Part shown: one piece after another, positions 1-12,312 of the stretch | Numbering within the stretch: the first letter of the stretch is position 1 | Layout: each line of letters opens with the position of its first letter | DNA from: Adiantum capillus-veneris | Lineage: Eukaryota > Streptophyta > Polypodiopsida > Polypodiales > Pteridaceae | Direction: 5' to 3' | DNA: 64,000 nucleotides | Assembly (NCBI GenBank): GCA_014529385.2 | Contig: CM043959.1 | Span: 50,891,253-50,955,252 of the forward strand | Translations under genes and position numbers: made by a program | Notes under the pieces: model-generated | Told to the model about the DNA's origin: nothing | Databases searched by the model: none | The model's input: only the letters and a program-made list of their open reading frames with translations

Positions 1-1036
1 AACATTAAACTTAGATTCTCTTAGAGCACTCAAGTACACAATGCTTTTTTCAAAAAAATGAAAACCCACCTACAAGAAATTTTAGAGGCAAATTTATTGT
101 ATTTGATGTTTTTACACTAAATTTGTCTAAACTTTGTAGGAGTTCTTACCTTCAAATATAGAATTTAGAGGTAAATCTCAAAATTTGTAGGTCAGATTGC
201 AGTAAACATAGGTTTTTTTTCAGCATTCAAATATGTGACATTCAAGTAAAAAGCCAACATCTGTTTAAGACTTGGTATGTGTGGTAGTTTGCCTACTAGA
301 ACACCTTTGGTTCTAACCACACTAGGGTCACAACTCTGTCATTGAAGAGGAAAGATAAACAAGAAGGCCCATCTGGCCCAACCACAAAGAAACAATGTAC
401 CGCAATTGACCAAAATGATGTCTAGAAAATGATTGAGGGCAAAGCAAAGAGCACATTTGCTAAACCTAAAGACAAAACACATAGGGGGAACAATAGAACT
501 GACAAGCAAATTCCCAAACACAATTGCCATGGTGCCACTGCTAGGTAACACTTTGGAAATAGCCATTGAGATATACTAGGACCCCGATAACCAAGATTAG
601 ACCCCGTGGAGGTCACCTAATAAAAATGTAACCTATCACATGAGTTCAACAGAAGGGTATTTAAAGTTCTTGAAACTTACAGAAATATATACACAGAAGG
701 GCATTATTTTTTCAAATTTGAAAAAAACTTATAGATTTTTAAATAAAATGATATATTATATTCCTTAAAAAATTCACAGATAAGGGGTTTTGCAAACATG
801 TCTTGAACACACGTGATATGGTAGTTTTACACGTAGTGAACCCCCCGAGAATGGCACTACACATTTTGCACGTCCATGGCCAATTGTATCTCTGAGGTGT
901 GGTACACATAGGCATGATCGTCTTCCATATTGGTCAAAGATGTGCAATAGCTCCTTGGAGAAGCTCTTTAAGGTTAAAATCTCCTTCATCATGGAGTTGA
1001 AAGGCCCTATGTAGCTCTCTCTTTTCTCAGACAATT

Positions 1037-1039
<3 letters not shown>
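1..1039. other. A+T-rich intergenic DNA, no gene seen
   Basis: Both strands hold only short open frames with no recognisable domain. The composition is A+T-rich with homopolymer runs. I see no LTR, RNA gene or coding signature here. Confidence 0.6.

Positions 1040-1109
<70 letters not shown>
1040..1109. repeat. Compound (CT)n-(GT)n microsatellite
   Basis: A CT run of about 40 bp passes directly into a TG run of about 30 bp. This is a simple compound microsatellite with no coding content. Confidence 0.97.
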
Positions 1110-1111
<2 letters not shown>

Positions 1112-1375
1112 AACAAACACCATAAACATTGGAGGCTTCGTGACTTCGGAGCAAAGATTGAAAAAAAAGTGGAATGTCATCTAGAAATTTTGAAACGTTA
1201 CCTCTAAATTATAAACTAGAAGGTAAGAAAACCTACAAAATATGAAAGTACTTACTATTTTAAGATTTTTTCTTGGGAGAGAGAGAGAGAATAGAGAAAA
1301 TTAAACAACTACAAGCAACCTAGAGAACTATCTAATTAAACAGAGAGAAGTAAAAGAAGGAGAATATAAATATTA

Positions 1376-1377
<2 letters not shown>

Positions 1378-1411
<34 letters not shown>
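1378..1411. repeat. (CT)n microsatellite
   Basis: An uninterrupted run of about 34 bp of alternating C and T. Confidence 0.96.
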
Positions 1412-1415
<4 letters not shown>

Positions 1416-1792
1416 TCTCTTCAATAGCTATAAAGCACTCCTAGATCCATTGAATAAGGGCTAGAAAATCCTTTTTTTTTCTCAACAAAACTCACAATTG
1501 TGAGTAATTGTATTATATAGTCACCAACAGATATGCAAATCAGTCTCAAGCTCAAGCAGAGCCTTGAGGGATAGAGGTTTACAACCAAACCTACGTAACA
1601 TATGAGAACTTGCCAAGCTTGATATTAAAGGAATATTTGATGCTTCTTGCATGTATATATATTTTTTAGAATCCATAGAGAGATGTTTGGAATCATTTTT
1701 TTGAAACGCAAAAGACTGTATACATGTAGAAAAAAAGAATCTATATAATTTTCCACCTTTGTAGTTGTAAGAATAGAAAACATGCATTTTCT

Positions 1793-1830
1793 AGCCGCAG
1801 TAAAGCGCGAGTCACATACTAGTTCCTTTA
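1793..1830 (+). mobile_element. Possible Helitron-like 3' terminus
   Basis: The sequence has a CCGC/GCG-rich hairpin-like stretch followed by a short A/T-containing spacer ending in CTAG and then T. Plant Helitrons end with a short GC hairpin just before CTRR and insert between A and T. Here the stem is weak (about three strong pairs) and I found no matching 5' TC end, so this is only a candidate. Confidence 0.25.
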
Positions 1831-1902
1831 ATGCTATGTGCTACTTAGTCATGAGGGTATGCTTGGAAATTGGAAAGACACTTTTTCGTTGCATAAGCAT
1901 AT

Positions 1903-2003
1903 GAGATCAACAACAATTTTCTAAATGGCTGGTCTATCATTTGCTTTTATGCAACGAGATCAACAATAAATTTCTAAATGGCTGGTCTATCATTTGTTTT
2001 TGA
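1903..2003. repeat. 53-bp tandem duplication
   Basis: A segment beginning GAGATCAACAA and containing TCTAAATGGCTGGTCTATC occurs twice with a period of 53 bp (starts 1903 and 1956) and a few mismatches. Confidence 0.85.
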
Positions 2004-3040
2004 ATTTAAGTTGTCATTCAAGGATTAACTATCAACATATGCAACCAAAATTCACTTTTTTCAGAGAGTATTGCTACAAAAAATTAAAATTAAAAAAGTT
2101 GTCGTTCAAGGAACATAGTTTATATTACATGTCGCATGGTTTCAAGTCTTAGCCACTAGTCACAATTACATCATATGTCCCATGCTTTCAAGCCTAGTCA
2201 CTGGTTACAATGGTTCAGGTTCAATGTGCTTCAACGACGTAATCTTGTTTGTATATCCACAGTGGCTCCACTCTTTGTCACCATAAGGAAAATTACTTGT
2301 TGAAATTTTGTGACCATTTGAAAAATTACTTGCGGAAAGACAAAGAATCTTTTTGTTTTGAAATGCTCATTTGATTTGATTTGAATAAACTCAAAATAAT
2401 AGTTGTAGACCTTGACATATCCTTTGCATAGGGACATCGAACATATACAAAATAGTCAGCTCAATGGGAGCAAAGGCCACTGAGAGATTAGGGGTACATG
2501 TAGGTTCAACGGTCGGAAAGACAAAGAATCTTGTGAAACCAGACCCTTTACCTAATAGACCATATTTTTTTGACATAAAGCTGAAGGAGTCTTGTTCTTC
2601 AGTCTCGCTTAAAACCTATCCCATATTTCTTTGCATTCCATCGACAGACGTTTAGCTTGCTAGAAAATTCTTTACATTATATTTCACTTCTAGATGATTG
2701 GGTTGAATAACCTTTTTGTAAACTTTTCATAAAATTAATGCATTCTTTTCAATTGAAATATACTAGTGCATGAAGCAACAAACTAAAGACTAAGGGAAAA
2801 ACCAGATGCAAGAAGACCTCAAAATCGTGAGACTCTAGACCTTTGTTTTGTTGAAGATGTACTTAATTAAATAAGCAAAGTGACCTTTTACTTTCCAAAT
2901 CCCGTGCACCTTTTTTTGTTTTGTTTTTGGGCATGCTAAAGCCTTAATATGTTGTCCTAATTTTAGAAAGCAGGTCAATTAAATGGAATCAGGAAAGATG
3001 CTTGCAAAAGGTTGAAAGTAAAAAAGAGAGCAATGGCCAA
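2004..3040. other. Intergenic DNA, no gene seen
   Basis: Short unrelated frames only. Nothing on either strand resembles a known domain, and no structured repeat stands out. Confidence 0.5.
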
Positions 3041-3042
3041 GT

Positions 3043-3081
3043 GGAGAGAGAGAGAGAGAGTTTGGGGGGGGGGGGGGGGGG
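3043..3081. repeat. (GA)n followed by poly-G run
   Basis: About 17 bp of GA repeat, then TTT, then an 18-bp G homopolymer. The surrounding 3.0-3.5 kb stretch is purine-rich and more G+C-rich than its neighbours. Confidence 0.9.
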
Positions 3082-3479
3082 ATTTGGATTTTTTGAACTG
3101 CTCAAGGCGAGAGAGAGAGAAAGAGAGAGCATGATGAGGACTGTGGGAGGGGAGTAGCAGGGGCGCAGGGGCTAGAGATGGAGGATGAAGATATCTGTGT
3201 TCAGGGAGGAGCGGCAACGATCGTATCTCCTGCAGCCTGCCGAATGGCGGAGGAGATTGTGCATGTACGTGCACACGTAGTTTGGGGAAGATGTAGACGC
3301 AGGCCAGGTGAAGCACATGCTAGACGAGTATGCAAGGTGGCTTTTGCGACGGGTGAGGGGGGTGGCATCTACAACCAAGAACGTGAAGAGAGAGGGAGAC
3401 ATTGCAGTCGGAGGAAAATATGCCAACGCAGCTAGGGCAGGTTCGTGGAGCTGGGGATCTGCGCAGAGGCGACAATGAG

Positions 3480-3481
<2 letters not shown>

Positions 3482-3525
<44 letters not shown>
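3482..3525. repeat. (CT)n microsatellite
   Basis: About 44 bp of CT repeat. Reading frames across it give meaningless RERE or LSLS strings. Confidence 0.96.
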
Positions 3526-3526
<1 letters not shown>

Positions 3527-4116
3527 GCAGTGCTGCTACGTGTGACATGGACGAGATCGTGTGCATAACGAGAGCCATCTCGTGTGCTCCAAGAGGCACA
3601 AGGCAAACATGAAGGGTGGCGTGCATCGTCATCTTCGTCGTGAGTGGTTTGGTGCCGAGCAGAAGCGATGGACGCAAAAACCAAACACAAGCGACATCCT
3701 TTACTTTTGCTAAAGTTAATGAGAGGGAATCTCCACTACGAATTAATGAATAAGTTCAAATTGACCCAGTATCCTCAAAAGTCTTGAACAGAAAGAACTC
3801 ATCTACTTTCAAATGATATTTCCCAAAGGTGTATTCATTAATTTAGCATGCTGAAAAAGGCCTTAGAGAACAGAGGAAATATTTTATTCATAGATGTTTG
3901 ATCCAAGATGTAAAGTATTGGTTCAATAATATTCTTTTATATTTTGATTTATATAGAGTACTTTTATTTAGGGATTTCATAAAAAATCATTTTATTAAAT
4001 TATTTTATTATTCTCTATGCTTATTACATCTATGTGTTTTTATGAAGGCATTAAAATACTCTTTTGGTTCAGTCTTTCAAAGCATCTTTTTATTTTATTT
4101 TATTTTCAAATAATAA

Positions 4117-4336
4117 CGTGTAATGCGCACCATTCATCATATTATTTAAGTAAAGCCTTTTTTAATATATAAATACTTCTTGTTTAATGGATATATAATG
4201 AATAATATAATGTAATTTTTTTTCACACGATCATGTGCAATGCACACTTTTCACCTTATTATTTAAGTGGAGCCTTTTCTAATATATAAACCATTTGTGA
4301 TTATGTATGTATAATGAATAATATAATATAAAATTA
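4117..4336. repeat. About 117-bp imperfect tandem duplication
   Basis: Two copies of a block containing a TGCRCAC box, TTATTTAAGT, GCCTTTT and AATATATAAA, and ending in ATAATGAATAATATAAT. The shared boxes sit 117 bp apart (for example 4121 and 4238). The copies differ by substitutions and small indels. Confidence 0.75.
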
Positions 4337-7300
4337 AGCACTTACTCTCTATAGGTCTCATCCCCCTTAACATAGCAGGCCTTCGTGCCTCCTCACCTTG
4401 TTTTTTTACACGATATCTTCACAACTAGGGCTTGTGAATTTTGTTGTCGTTAAGGATGGGAGTGAGGCGAGGAGAGGCCTTCAAAGATGCCCGCGAGGGA
4501 GGGGGACCTAATCGGGCAGCTTCTTCTCCTCGTGATGGGCTTCAGCTTCCCTACTCTTTTTCGATCCATGGCGTCTCAAGGAGGCCTCCTACGAAAATAC
4601 AATAAACATCACTGCTTCTCTAGCAAGGTGCCAGTCTTGGGTCTTTGAAGAAAACATTTGCAGGGGTTGCTCGTGGTTTGTGGGGAGCAAGCATGGATGT
4701 AATGTCTGGGTGCTACTGCAAATCCTCCTCGTCCTCTTTCCTGGCAGGTCGAGTTTCTGCAGATGACAGGGTATGCAAGAGCTTTCAGAAGGGGTCATTG
4801 GATAGTGCCGACAACAATCTCTTTTGATTCAGTGGTGGATTTGGGTGATGGGTTTGGTCTTCAGGATAGGTTCGGTCTTCGTGGACCATTGTTCCTTAAA
4901 TGATGGTCCTCGGGCTTGGGCTAGTTTGGAACTCGTGGTTCTTGTGGTGATTGTTCTATTGGATCTTGTGCTTTGACGCTTTGGGTACTTCTTTGACAAT
5001 TGTGGTGGACATTCGGAGTGGTGATGGCAGTTCCCTTTGAATGGTGGCATCCTTGATCCAATTTCTTGTCTTGGCATTGATGGCTTGTGTCTCAGGTGAT
5101 GGATCTTGTCCACCCACCTTCTGCGAGTCTATAGCTATGTTGTCGCTCCTATTCTAGCCGCTCATAGTCATTTCTGAGTGGCTCTTGTCCTAGACAGTGT
5201 ATGGTCTCACGATATTGTTTATGGTGATGTTATCCTTGGATGCCCTGACATTGTCTGTGTAGGGTTGTTATTGGCTATCTCTGTAATTTAGTACAATACT
5301 ACACTCACAATTGTGAGCATTGCTAGAAATAATAATAATAAATTAATCAAATAATTGATTTTTTCCATAATCGCAATTGCGAGCGGAGATGTTATATCGA
5401 TAGAAAAAGAATATAGAATTAACCTCAAGCACTACATGTTCCTTGAGGGGGCATCGTTTTCAAACAAGGGATTGTACAAATATGCAAATATCTGCTAAGT
5501 ATTACCACTCAAGTAGCTGATGTAGCTAGGTGCATGTTTCCATTCTTTGACATTGTAGTAGATAGTGGGAGCAATTGCTAACTTAGCGTGCTTCTAGACT
5601 GGTAACTCCCAAGAACAATTATTGTGGTAGCTACTACAATACAATCTGGCAGAAGCCCAGTTGGAAGGCTATCAATAGGGATCACTACTTCATTTTTGGG
5701 ATCCCTAATATCCCTAAGCGATTGAATCTTTGGTTAGAGCTTTGTGTCTTGTTCCTTGGAGCTCTTTACACTCTTGTAATCCTTATTAAGCTTAGAGCAT
5801 ACTTGACTCATTGTTGTACTTGTATCTAATAGTTTGAATATACATCTGTTAGCGGGTCGCCCCGCGGGCCATCTATAGCATAGCTATCTGGCACTAACAT
5901 AATGTCAATCCTCGGGGAAGTGACTCGAATGGGACATGAGACTCTTTGAGGTTGTTAGTCCTCAAGAAGTGAACCTATCAAGCAAACACACAAACTCAAC
6001 AAGCAAACCACCACTCAATGATTAGGAAATTTGTTTATGTACTTTCACCACTCTAGGTCATCATGCCATTTCAGCACTCTAATGGAATTGAAATGCAATG
6101 AAACTCTAGAAGGAGGTCTAAGACACCTAGGGACACTATCCTACCAAGTCTAGTCACAATCCGTACAGCAGAGCTCTTTCTCCTCAAGATAAGCCTCCCT
6201 TTCATATTTGATTTTTAAATGAACGGTGGTCGGCTCACATGGACAAATGTCATGATAGAATTAAAACTCAAGGAATCAACTTGCTACTTTGAATCAAGAT
6301 TTGGTCAATCCTCTAGCATTTGCCCTTGTGTCATCCCTTGACATGACCATGTGCAGCCTTGTTGTTAGGTTTCTCTATAGCTTTGTCTTGAAGCTTGGTC
6401 TTTAGCTTCGAAACAACTTTGTCATTGATGGTGCTCCCCCCTTCCTTGAGTAATTCATATCTGTTGTGTTCTTGTTGATGCGTCAATTATCGAGGTAGTT
6501 TTACATCTTTTTTCTCGCTCTTCTCTTTGTTGCCACTTTGGTCCATGAAGATAGTGTTTGATGTGCCTTCCTTTGTTGTCTTGCAATACTTCACTAGCTT
6601 CAACACTATTGAGCTCCTTATGTTTGTTGTTGAGAGCTCTCTAGCTCAACTTGGTATTGTTTGTTTGTTGTCTTTGTATGTCATTCTTCATTTTGCCCTT
6701 GTTTATTGAAGCTTCATTATTTTCCTAAATGTAAGATTCGCTCTTGATAAGTATGTTAGAATCTGCAGCTATAGCTCCAAGTCGTTGTCGATTGATTTGG
6801 GTAGCCATTTCCTTATTGCTTGTATAGAAGAAAATTTACAAGAAAATGATGATGAGGGTTTCTAGATCAGGGTTTAAAACCTGGATGACCAAATGAAAAA
6901 ACCCGGTGGGAAAAAATTTCCTTTCGTATACATTCTTATGAGAGTTGATCAATTGGACTTTAAGTACCTATCATGCAGGGTGAGTGCTTGGGAGAAACAA
7001 AGGAAGAGTGTCTAATGCAAGTGCCAATTATGGGACACTCTATATGCATAGGAGAAATTTGTCAAACAAAAGCATGCAAAGTGAAAGATGGAGTTGATGG
7101 GTGCTTCAAGGAAAAAATGTAGCATATGTGACATCAAGGGACATCACAATAGGTTCCATGTTTCCAAGAAGGGTTTTTGATGTAGACTCTTCTCCACTCA
7201 TACCTCACTGTGTTTAGTGCATGAGTGTCTTTTGGACATCCTCCTTTACTTCACCAAACATAACTTATATAGACTTTGACTCTTATGGTCACCTATACCA

Positions 7301-7500
7301 GCATGAGTGACACAATGTAAATATGCTCAACTCTTCCAGCTTGAGCAGTACCCAAAATAGCTAAGACGCTTAGACCATAGAGAATATTACTTGAAGCTTT
7401 GGGACTAATGCCTCGCTCATTTAGTGGCTTAGATGCCCGACTCTAACTTTTCTCCCATGTATTTTTAATGGCCAGTTGGACGTACCTGCTCAAGGCCAAA
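4337..7500. other. Repetitive-looking DNA without an assignable gene
   Basis: No frame longer than about 95 codons and no recognisable domain. The stretch 4480-5300 is more G+C-rich and ends near an AAT-repeat tail (5328-5343), which could be a retroposon 3' end, but I see no reverse transcriptase. The stretch 5850-7500 lies at the downstream end of the minus-strand gag-protease element and could hold its 3' untranslated part or LTR. I cannot find a second copy in the window to prove that. Confidence 0.35.
5304..5317. repeat. 14-bp perfect palindrome, second copy
   Basis: CTCACAATTGTGAG is a perfect palindrome and also occurs at 1491-1504. A related 12-bp palindrome with CG in place of CA/TG lies at 5371-5382. 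Confidence 0.8.
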
Positions 7501-7519
7501 AACCCAATTCCATAAGTTC

Positions 7520-9079
7520 TTAGAGATGTAGGCCTCTTCCATTGTGTTGGTCTATGGATGCCACCATTTTGTCTAGTAGGCTAGCATATTTTGGTGCTTC
7601 CTGACTTGCCAATTGTATGTTGACACTTATTTGTGAAACATGTTCCACGGTAATAGCAGGAGCTGATGGATCATTTGCTTTATCTCCCATGAGAAGCGGT
7701 TGGATCTGTGTGTGGGTTTCCAATAGCGATTTTTGAACGCACCTTGTCTTTGGTTCTTGTTTGACCGCCCTTTGTATTTGCTATGTTTTCTTTGTAACTT
7801 AATGGACACTAGGATTCGATAGCCAGACCTGATGATTTTCATTGTAGAAGCCTTTTGGAGTAGATGACAAGGTATCCATTTGGAGATTATAGCACCCTCG
7901 ATTGTGACTGGATTTTGTTGTCTTTTGGTTGTCATTGCTTGCCTTTGGTTAGAGGGTGAAAGCATGTTAACCTGTCGAGCTTTTTGTGCTAGTTAACAGT
8001 TTCAAGTTAGCACATCTTCGAAAAGTTGGACGTCCGGTAAATTTTTACAAATAATATCAAAATTTGTCGGAGGTTGTACATTTGGATTCCTTGTTTCAAG
8101 TGCTTTCTATTGATATATCATATGTCATAGATCTTGGAGATGTAGCTAAAGTTATTGTACTAGTTAGCATATGTCAAAATTGTGCTAGTTAGCATTGTCC
8201 GGGACATGAAAAATCATGAGAGGTTAACATGCTTTCACCTTAGAAGGTTGTGCTGCATGATTTCTCTTAGTTGTTCCAAATTGAGCTACAACTTTTGGTA
8301 ACCAAATTTGTGTGTTGCCTTTATCAAAATCCTTGTGCTTCGAGTAGCTTGACTAAAATCATCTGCTTCTACTGTACATGTCTTTGATGGGTAGCTTTGT
8401 TGAAGTCTGACTTCGGTACCCATACGATCCACATTGCTTGTTGCTTTGAAGGTCTTTTCTTCTACCCTTTTTTGTTGTTCTCTCGTCATTTAAGTGCTTG
8501 ATTTTTGTTCATAGTTTGATGTTCGCTTTGTAGTACTTCTTTCTTGAGGTGAGTAGATCTCGGTTGTTACTCTACGCTTTTTGGCCCAAACATTAATGTT
8601 TCCTTGGAAGTAGCCTTGAGCAGTGATTGACTCATTTGATGCTACCCACCATGTCACCTTTTGTTGCTGAGGTTCAACTTGTGCCTCATGTATCCAAATA
8701 GGGTATTTGACTTGGATGTGCCCGTTGGATACCAACACTTGGTTGACTCTCTTCGACTTATTTTGGAGGCTTTTTTGTGATGGAAACTTTGGTTGTTGAT
8801 AAAAGTTTTTGCTTCAGTTTCCATTACATTGTCAATGGTGTGGATCTTGATGTAGAGGCTATGCGAGATGTTTGATGGAGGCTCGTTGTTCAAAGGTAAA
8901 GTTGTCTTGCGAGGTTGATCTACTTGAGTGTTTACATTAGCTTTACCTTTTTTTGCAATGATTAGTTGCTCCTTTTTTGCATTGACTTGAGGTTATTTTG
9001 GGGATTTTGAGGGTGTTCTTGTTGATGTTTCTCCTTGTGGTTGAAAGAAGATGTTCCTCCAACTTTCTGTCAGGACCAG
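7520..9079 (-). pseudogene. 3' part of decayed gag-protease element, unknown product
   Basis: Minus-strand coding-like sequence continues from the protease region across the solo LTR at 9080-10693. When that LTR and one copy of its 5-bp duplication are ignored, the frame runs on without a shift. Short open pieces lie at 8654-8893, 8490-8738, 8286-8489 and, below the small element at 7954-8239, at 7627-7965 and 7520-7723. The product is rich in K, Q, S and T and matches nothing I recognise. In particular I see no reverse transcriptase, RNase H or integrase motif, which should follow a protease in an autonomous gypsy element. Stops and frameshifts show that it is not functional. Confidence 0.45.
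7954..8239. mobile_element. MITE-like element with 19-bp terminal inverted repeats
   Basis: The left end (7955-7973) reads GGTGAAAGCATGTTAACCT and the right end (8221-8239) is its exact reverse complement. TTAGA occurs on both sides (7949-7953 and 8240-8244), as expected for a 5-bp target duplication. The 286-bp interior has no open frame of note but holds internal short repeats (GTGCTAGTTA twice). It lies inside the decayed gag-protease element, so it inserted later. I cannot assign the superfamily. Confidence 0.7.
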
Positions 9080-10693
9080 TGTAATGGAATTGGCCTATTT
9101 AACTTGAGAGTAGTGGAAATTAATGAGAGTACTTTTGAAAAATGACTTTGTGAGCATAGCGGGTGAACATAGTTGAAGATAGCAACATAATCATAGCACT
9201 TAGTTAACTTGGCATGAACAATACTTTTGCAAGAGAGAGAATTTAGAGAACATGACAACAATTGAGGATCGGATTATGTGGAGCCGGTCCCCCATCCAAT
9301 ATGCATTTGTAATATGATTTCTCCCATTAAGAGAGACTTGTTACAATACAATCTTTGTGTTCCTTGTGACCTAAGTGATGCAATGAAGATGGAAAGCTTC
9401 ATGCATCACAATCATAACATAAAATTGAAGAAAGCTTTAACTATCCCAAGCCTCAGTCCCAAGACCTCAAACACCTTCGAAGGTGGAGAGAGCTAGCGGG
9501 GAATGAGGGTAGGGAAGAGGAAGAAGAAACATTTCATAGGAGAAAGAATTAGTTCCTCACTTATCATAACTCTTGTTGCTAGCATACATAATAGCATAGT
9601 AATGAAGAAGAAGGAGATGGAAAGCTTAAGCATTGAAGCATGGATCTTGGTTGGATTTGCACTCCATAGCCAAGAGTGTTGGTGTAGGCTCTTAACCTCT
9701 ACTTGGTTGGAGAAGGAGAGGGAGCTCTTGCACTTTTCATAGCACACAATGAGAGTGTTTGTGAGTGTGTGTGGGTGATTATACCCCCTAAGCAACCCCC
9801 TAGCTTGCTTGGGTCGACCCCCCCTTGTAGCTCATGCTGGAAGCTCATTGGACCCCTCCAGGCCTAGCCAATCATAAGCAGGAGGCATTACAAGCAGCAA
9901 GGGTAGCCTTGAGACAAGTGTCGCCCTTTCCCCTTTGAGAGAGAGGCTAGATAAATGATAAATCAATTAATTAAATATCCTAATTTATTATTGGACCCCT
10001 TGGGTGGCCAACCAATAGGCTTCAGGTACACCATGAGGGCAACATGAGGAGGAACTTGACAAGTGTCCCTTTTGCTTTCTTTGTACCATGCATGCCTTGT
10101 GTGAGTGTGTGGGTGTTCTCTCTCATCCCCCCTCATGTAGGGCTTGCCCCCTCCTTGTAGGGATTGAATCTTTTACTTTTTGACACCTCAAGCCCCTCAT
10201 GCATAGGCCCAGTTCCCACCACAAGCTTGGCTCTTAAGCACTTTAAGCTTGGGCTGGGCTCTCACCTCAAGTGCAACCCTATCATCTCAAGCATGTGAAG
10301 CACCTCAAGCATCTCAATCATTAAGCACCTCAAGCATCTCAAGCACCTCAATCATCAAGCATGACAAGGAGGACAAGCATCTCAAGCTGGGTCGGGTTCC
10401 CGCGCCTCAAGCTCAGCCCTAGCTTACATAAGATCAAAGGACTTTTACACACATTATTGGAGGTCTTCAATGAAGATAACCCTACGGTCTTATGATCCAT
10501 GGATTATACTTTCTCTGTGATAGACCATCTCTCATTTGGGCCCCTTTACCATTGGCCCCGTGTTGAGATAGATCTATAAGCACATGTCTATATCTTAACA
10601 CTTGTTCCCGTTTATTCTCCCACATTAAGTGATCAATTTAATATGAGAAACTCATTTGGGTTTGTTAAATATTAGATATTAGATTTTATGACA
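9080..10693 (-). mobile_element. Solo LTR, same family as the chromovirus LTRs
   Basis: This 1614-bp block is homologous along its length to the LTRs at 18370-19972 and 25538-27174, and shows the same orientation and the same ends (TGTAATGG at low coordinate, TTATGACA at high coordinate). It is flanked by a perfect 5-bp duplication, ACCAG at 9075-9079 and 10694-10698. No internal chromovirus sequence lies beside it, so it is a solo LTR left by unequal recombination. It is more diverged than the other two LTRs are from each other. Confidence 0.93.
10255..10430. repeat. CACCTCAAG minisatellite inside solo LTR
   Basis: Degenerate tandem copies of CACCTCAAGCATCTCAAG-like units. The same block occurs in the two intact LTRs at about 19480-19680 and 26690-26880. 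Confidence 0.85.
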
Positions 10694-11850
10694 ACCAGAA
10701 TCTCTTTGATGTGCTGAGAGTCGATTATGTAGAATATATCCTTAAACTCCCCAATACTCAACTTGAGTACGGCTTGTGCCATGCCGAAGCTAGGAATCGG
10801 AATTTTTGAACCTGTGTACACTATCTTCTCTAGCCACCAATCACTCGCTCAGTGATTGGTGGCTTTCCCATCATTATTCATGTGCCATAAGACATTAGAT
10901 TCTTTATCGCTTCTAGATTTATCACAGCTGAACATGTGATTTTAAGTCTTGTTTCTACGCATATGCTAAATTTGATCTTCGTAGGAGACAATCGATCTTT
11001 TTCCTTATCCTTATTCTTCTCTTGATCTTGCGCTTGTTGGACATTTGATGTTGAACATGGAATTTTTTTTTCTTCATCTGTTTCTATTTGTGCTTTTTCT
11101 AGAGTCGAATTCTTTGAAACAATTTTTGTTGATTCTTCATGTATGTCAATGATGACATATTCTCATGGTAGCTCTGCTTCCTTTGTTTGCACTTTGGCAT
11201 CATGATCCATGACGTAGCTATCTATCTCACCTTTTTGCCTTTCACACTTACAAAAATCATTAGGTTCCTTCAACACCTTTATTGTAAATAAGGGAGCTGT
11301 ATGGCATAGCCACTTGAAACTTCGTCTTCAGCATAGTTCCCTAAATGGTCGCTCCTTGAATCATGGTATTTGTCCTCATCATTGTGCAAAAGGTCCCGTA
11401 CAAAGACTTCATCCCCTAGTCTTTTACAATCGCTTGTTTGTCCTGTCTCAATCATTTCAGAAAGATTTTTGGTTTCATGGACTGTAGATATCATTAGAAA
11501 GGGCCTTATATCATAACCATCTTTGTTGCAAAATGTAGTATTGGTCACCTCATTTACGCAAACGTCAAGAGTCGCCAGTATTTTCTCCCATCTAAAAGGT
11601 TCAAACAACTCCATTGTAAATGGCTCCTTGATGTAAGCTTCATCTTCTACTGGACGCTCTAGGATGCAATCTTCCTTTCTAAGACTCCCGTATTTTGATA
11701 ACCGCATATCCAAATGTGAGCATCCTTCACTAGCCAATCAGGTAACTGTGTTCCATCGTCCGTAATGACAACAAATTCTTCTATTGGTGTTCTATTTATG
11801 TCTCTATAACTATGGTCTTTTGTGTTAACCTTGGTTGTGACATCCTTATG
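10694..11850 (-). pseudogene. Post-protease coding region of decayed element, unknown product
   Basis: Minus-strand sequence downstream of the protease. The clearest open part (11279-11737) is an acidic 152-residue stretch with no recognised fold. It is in a different frame from the protease, so at least one indel lies near 11.8 kb. The segment 10694-11280 is coding-like but broken by stops. I looked here for RT motifs (a YxDD-type core, LPFGL) and found none. Confidence 0.45.
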
Positions 11851-12312
11851 CTACAAATAGAGATAGTTATATCCCCAATCTTGAACCATTTTGAGTTGAT
11901 GCATAAATGGCTGTCCCAGAATAACCTCAAATTTGTTGCATTTTCCAAAGTCAAATACAGCAAATGTGTGTTCATACTTGATTCCACAAGAGGATACAAT
12001 AACTTGTTCCAGTATCCCTGAGGACCTCTCTACATATTTGTTTGCTAGTTGCAACTTCATGAGCAATTTCTTGTGAGCTGGTCTTCCCCATTTCTCCCAG
12101 ATTTTCTTTGTAGCAATGGCTATTCTAGCCCCACTATCAAGTATGGCTATTGTTTTCATTCCCTTGTACTTGAGTGGTAAGGTGGTACTTCCTTCCTCTC
12201 CTTTGAAATAGTTGCCCACCTTATTCACTGGTACCGGCTTTGGCTGTGGTTTCTTAGGCAAAGTTTCATCCATGTTGTCATCTGCGAGTTGGTCGTATGA
12301 AGGGATTTTCAA
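11851..12312 (-). pseudogene. Retropepsin-like protease domain of decayed gypsy-type element
   Basis: The 153-residue frame contains AILDSGARIAIATKKIW, which matches the D-S/T-G-A active site and following strand of retroviral-type aspartic proteases. About 70 residues later VILGQPFM matches the conserved hydrophobic-L-G motif. This protease would mature the element's own Gag polyprotein. It is in the same minus-strand frame as the zinc knuckles at 12823-12861, 13588-13626 and 13864-13902. In-frame stops interrupt the upstream part, so this copy is inactive. Confidence 0.8.

Noticed and set aside
3172-3690. A 172-codon frame on the minus strand and overlapping frames.
   Set aside because: They run through a CT microsatellite and encode RERERE strings. 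There is no domain, and the length comes from low complexity.
4645-5113. Possible host gene or LINE ORF in a more G+C-rich stretch.
   Set aside because: Short frames on both strands, no recognisable domain and no splice-consistent exon chain that I could support.
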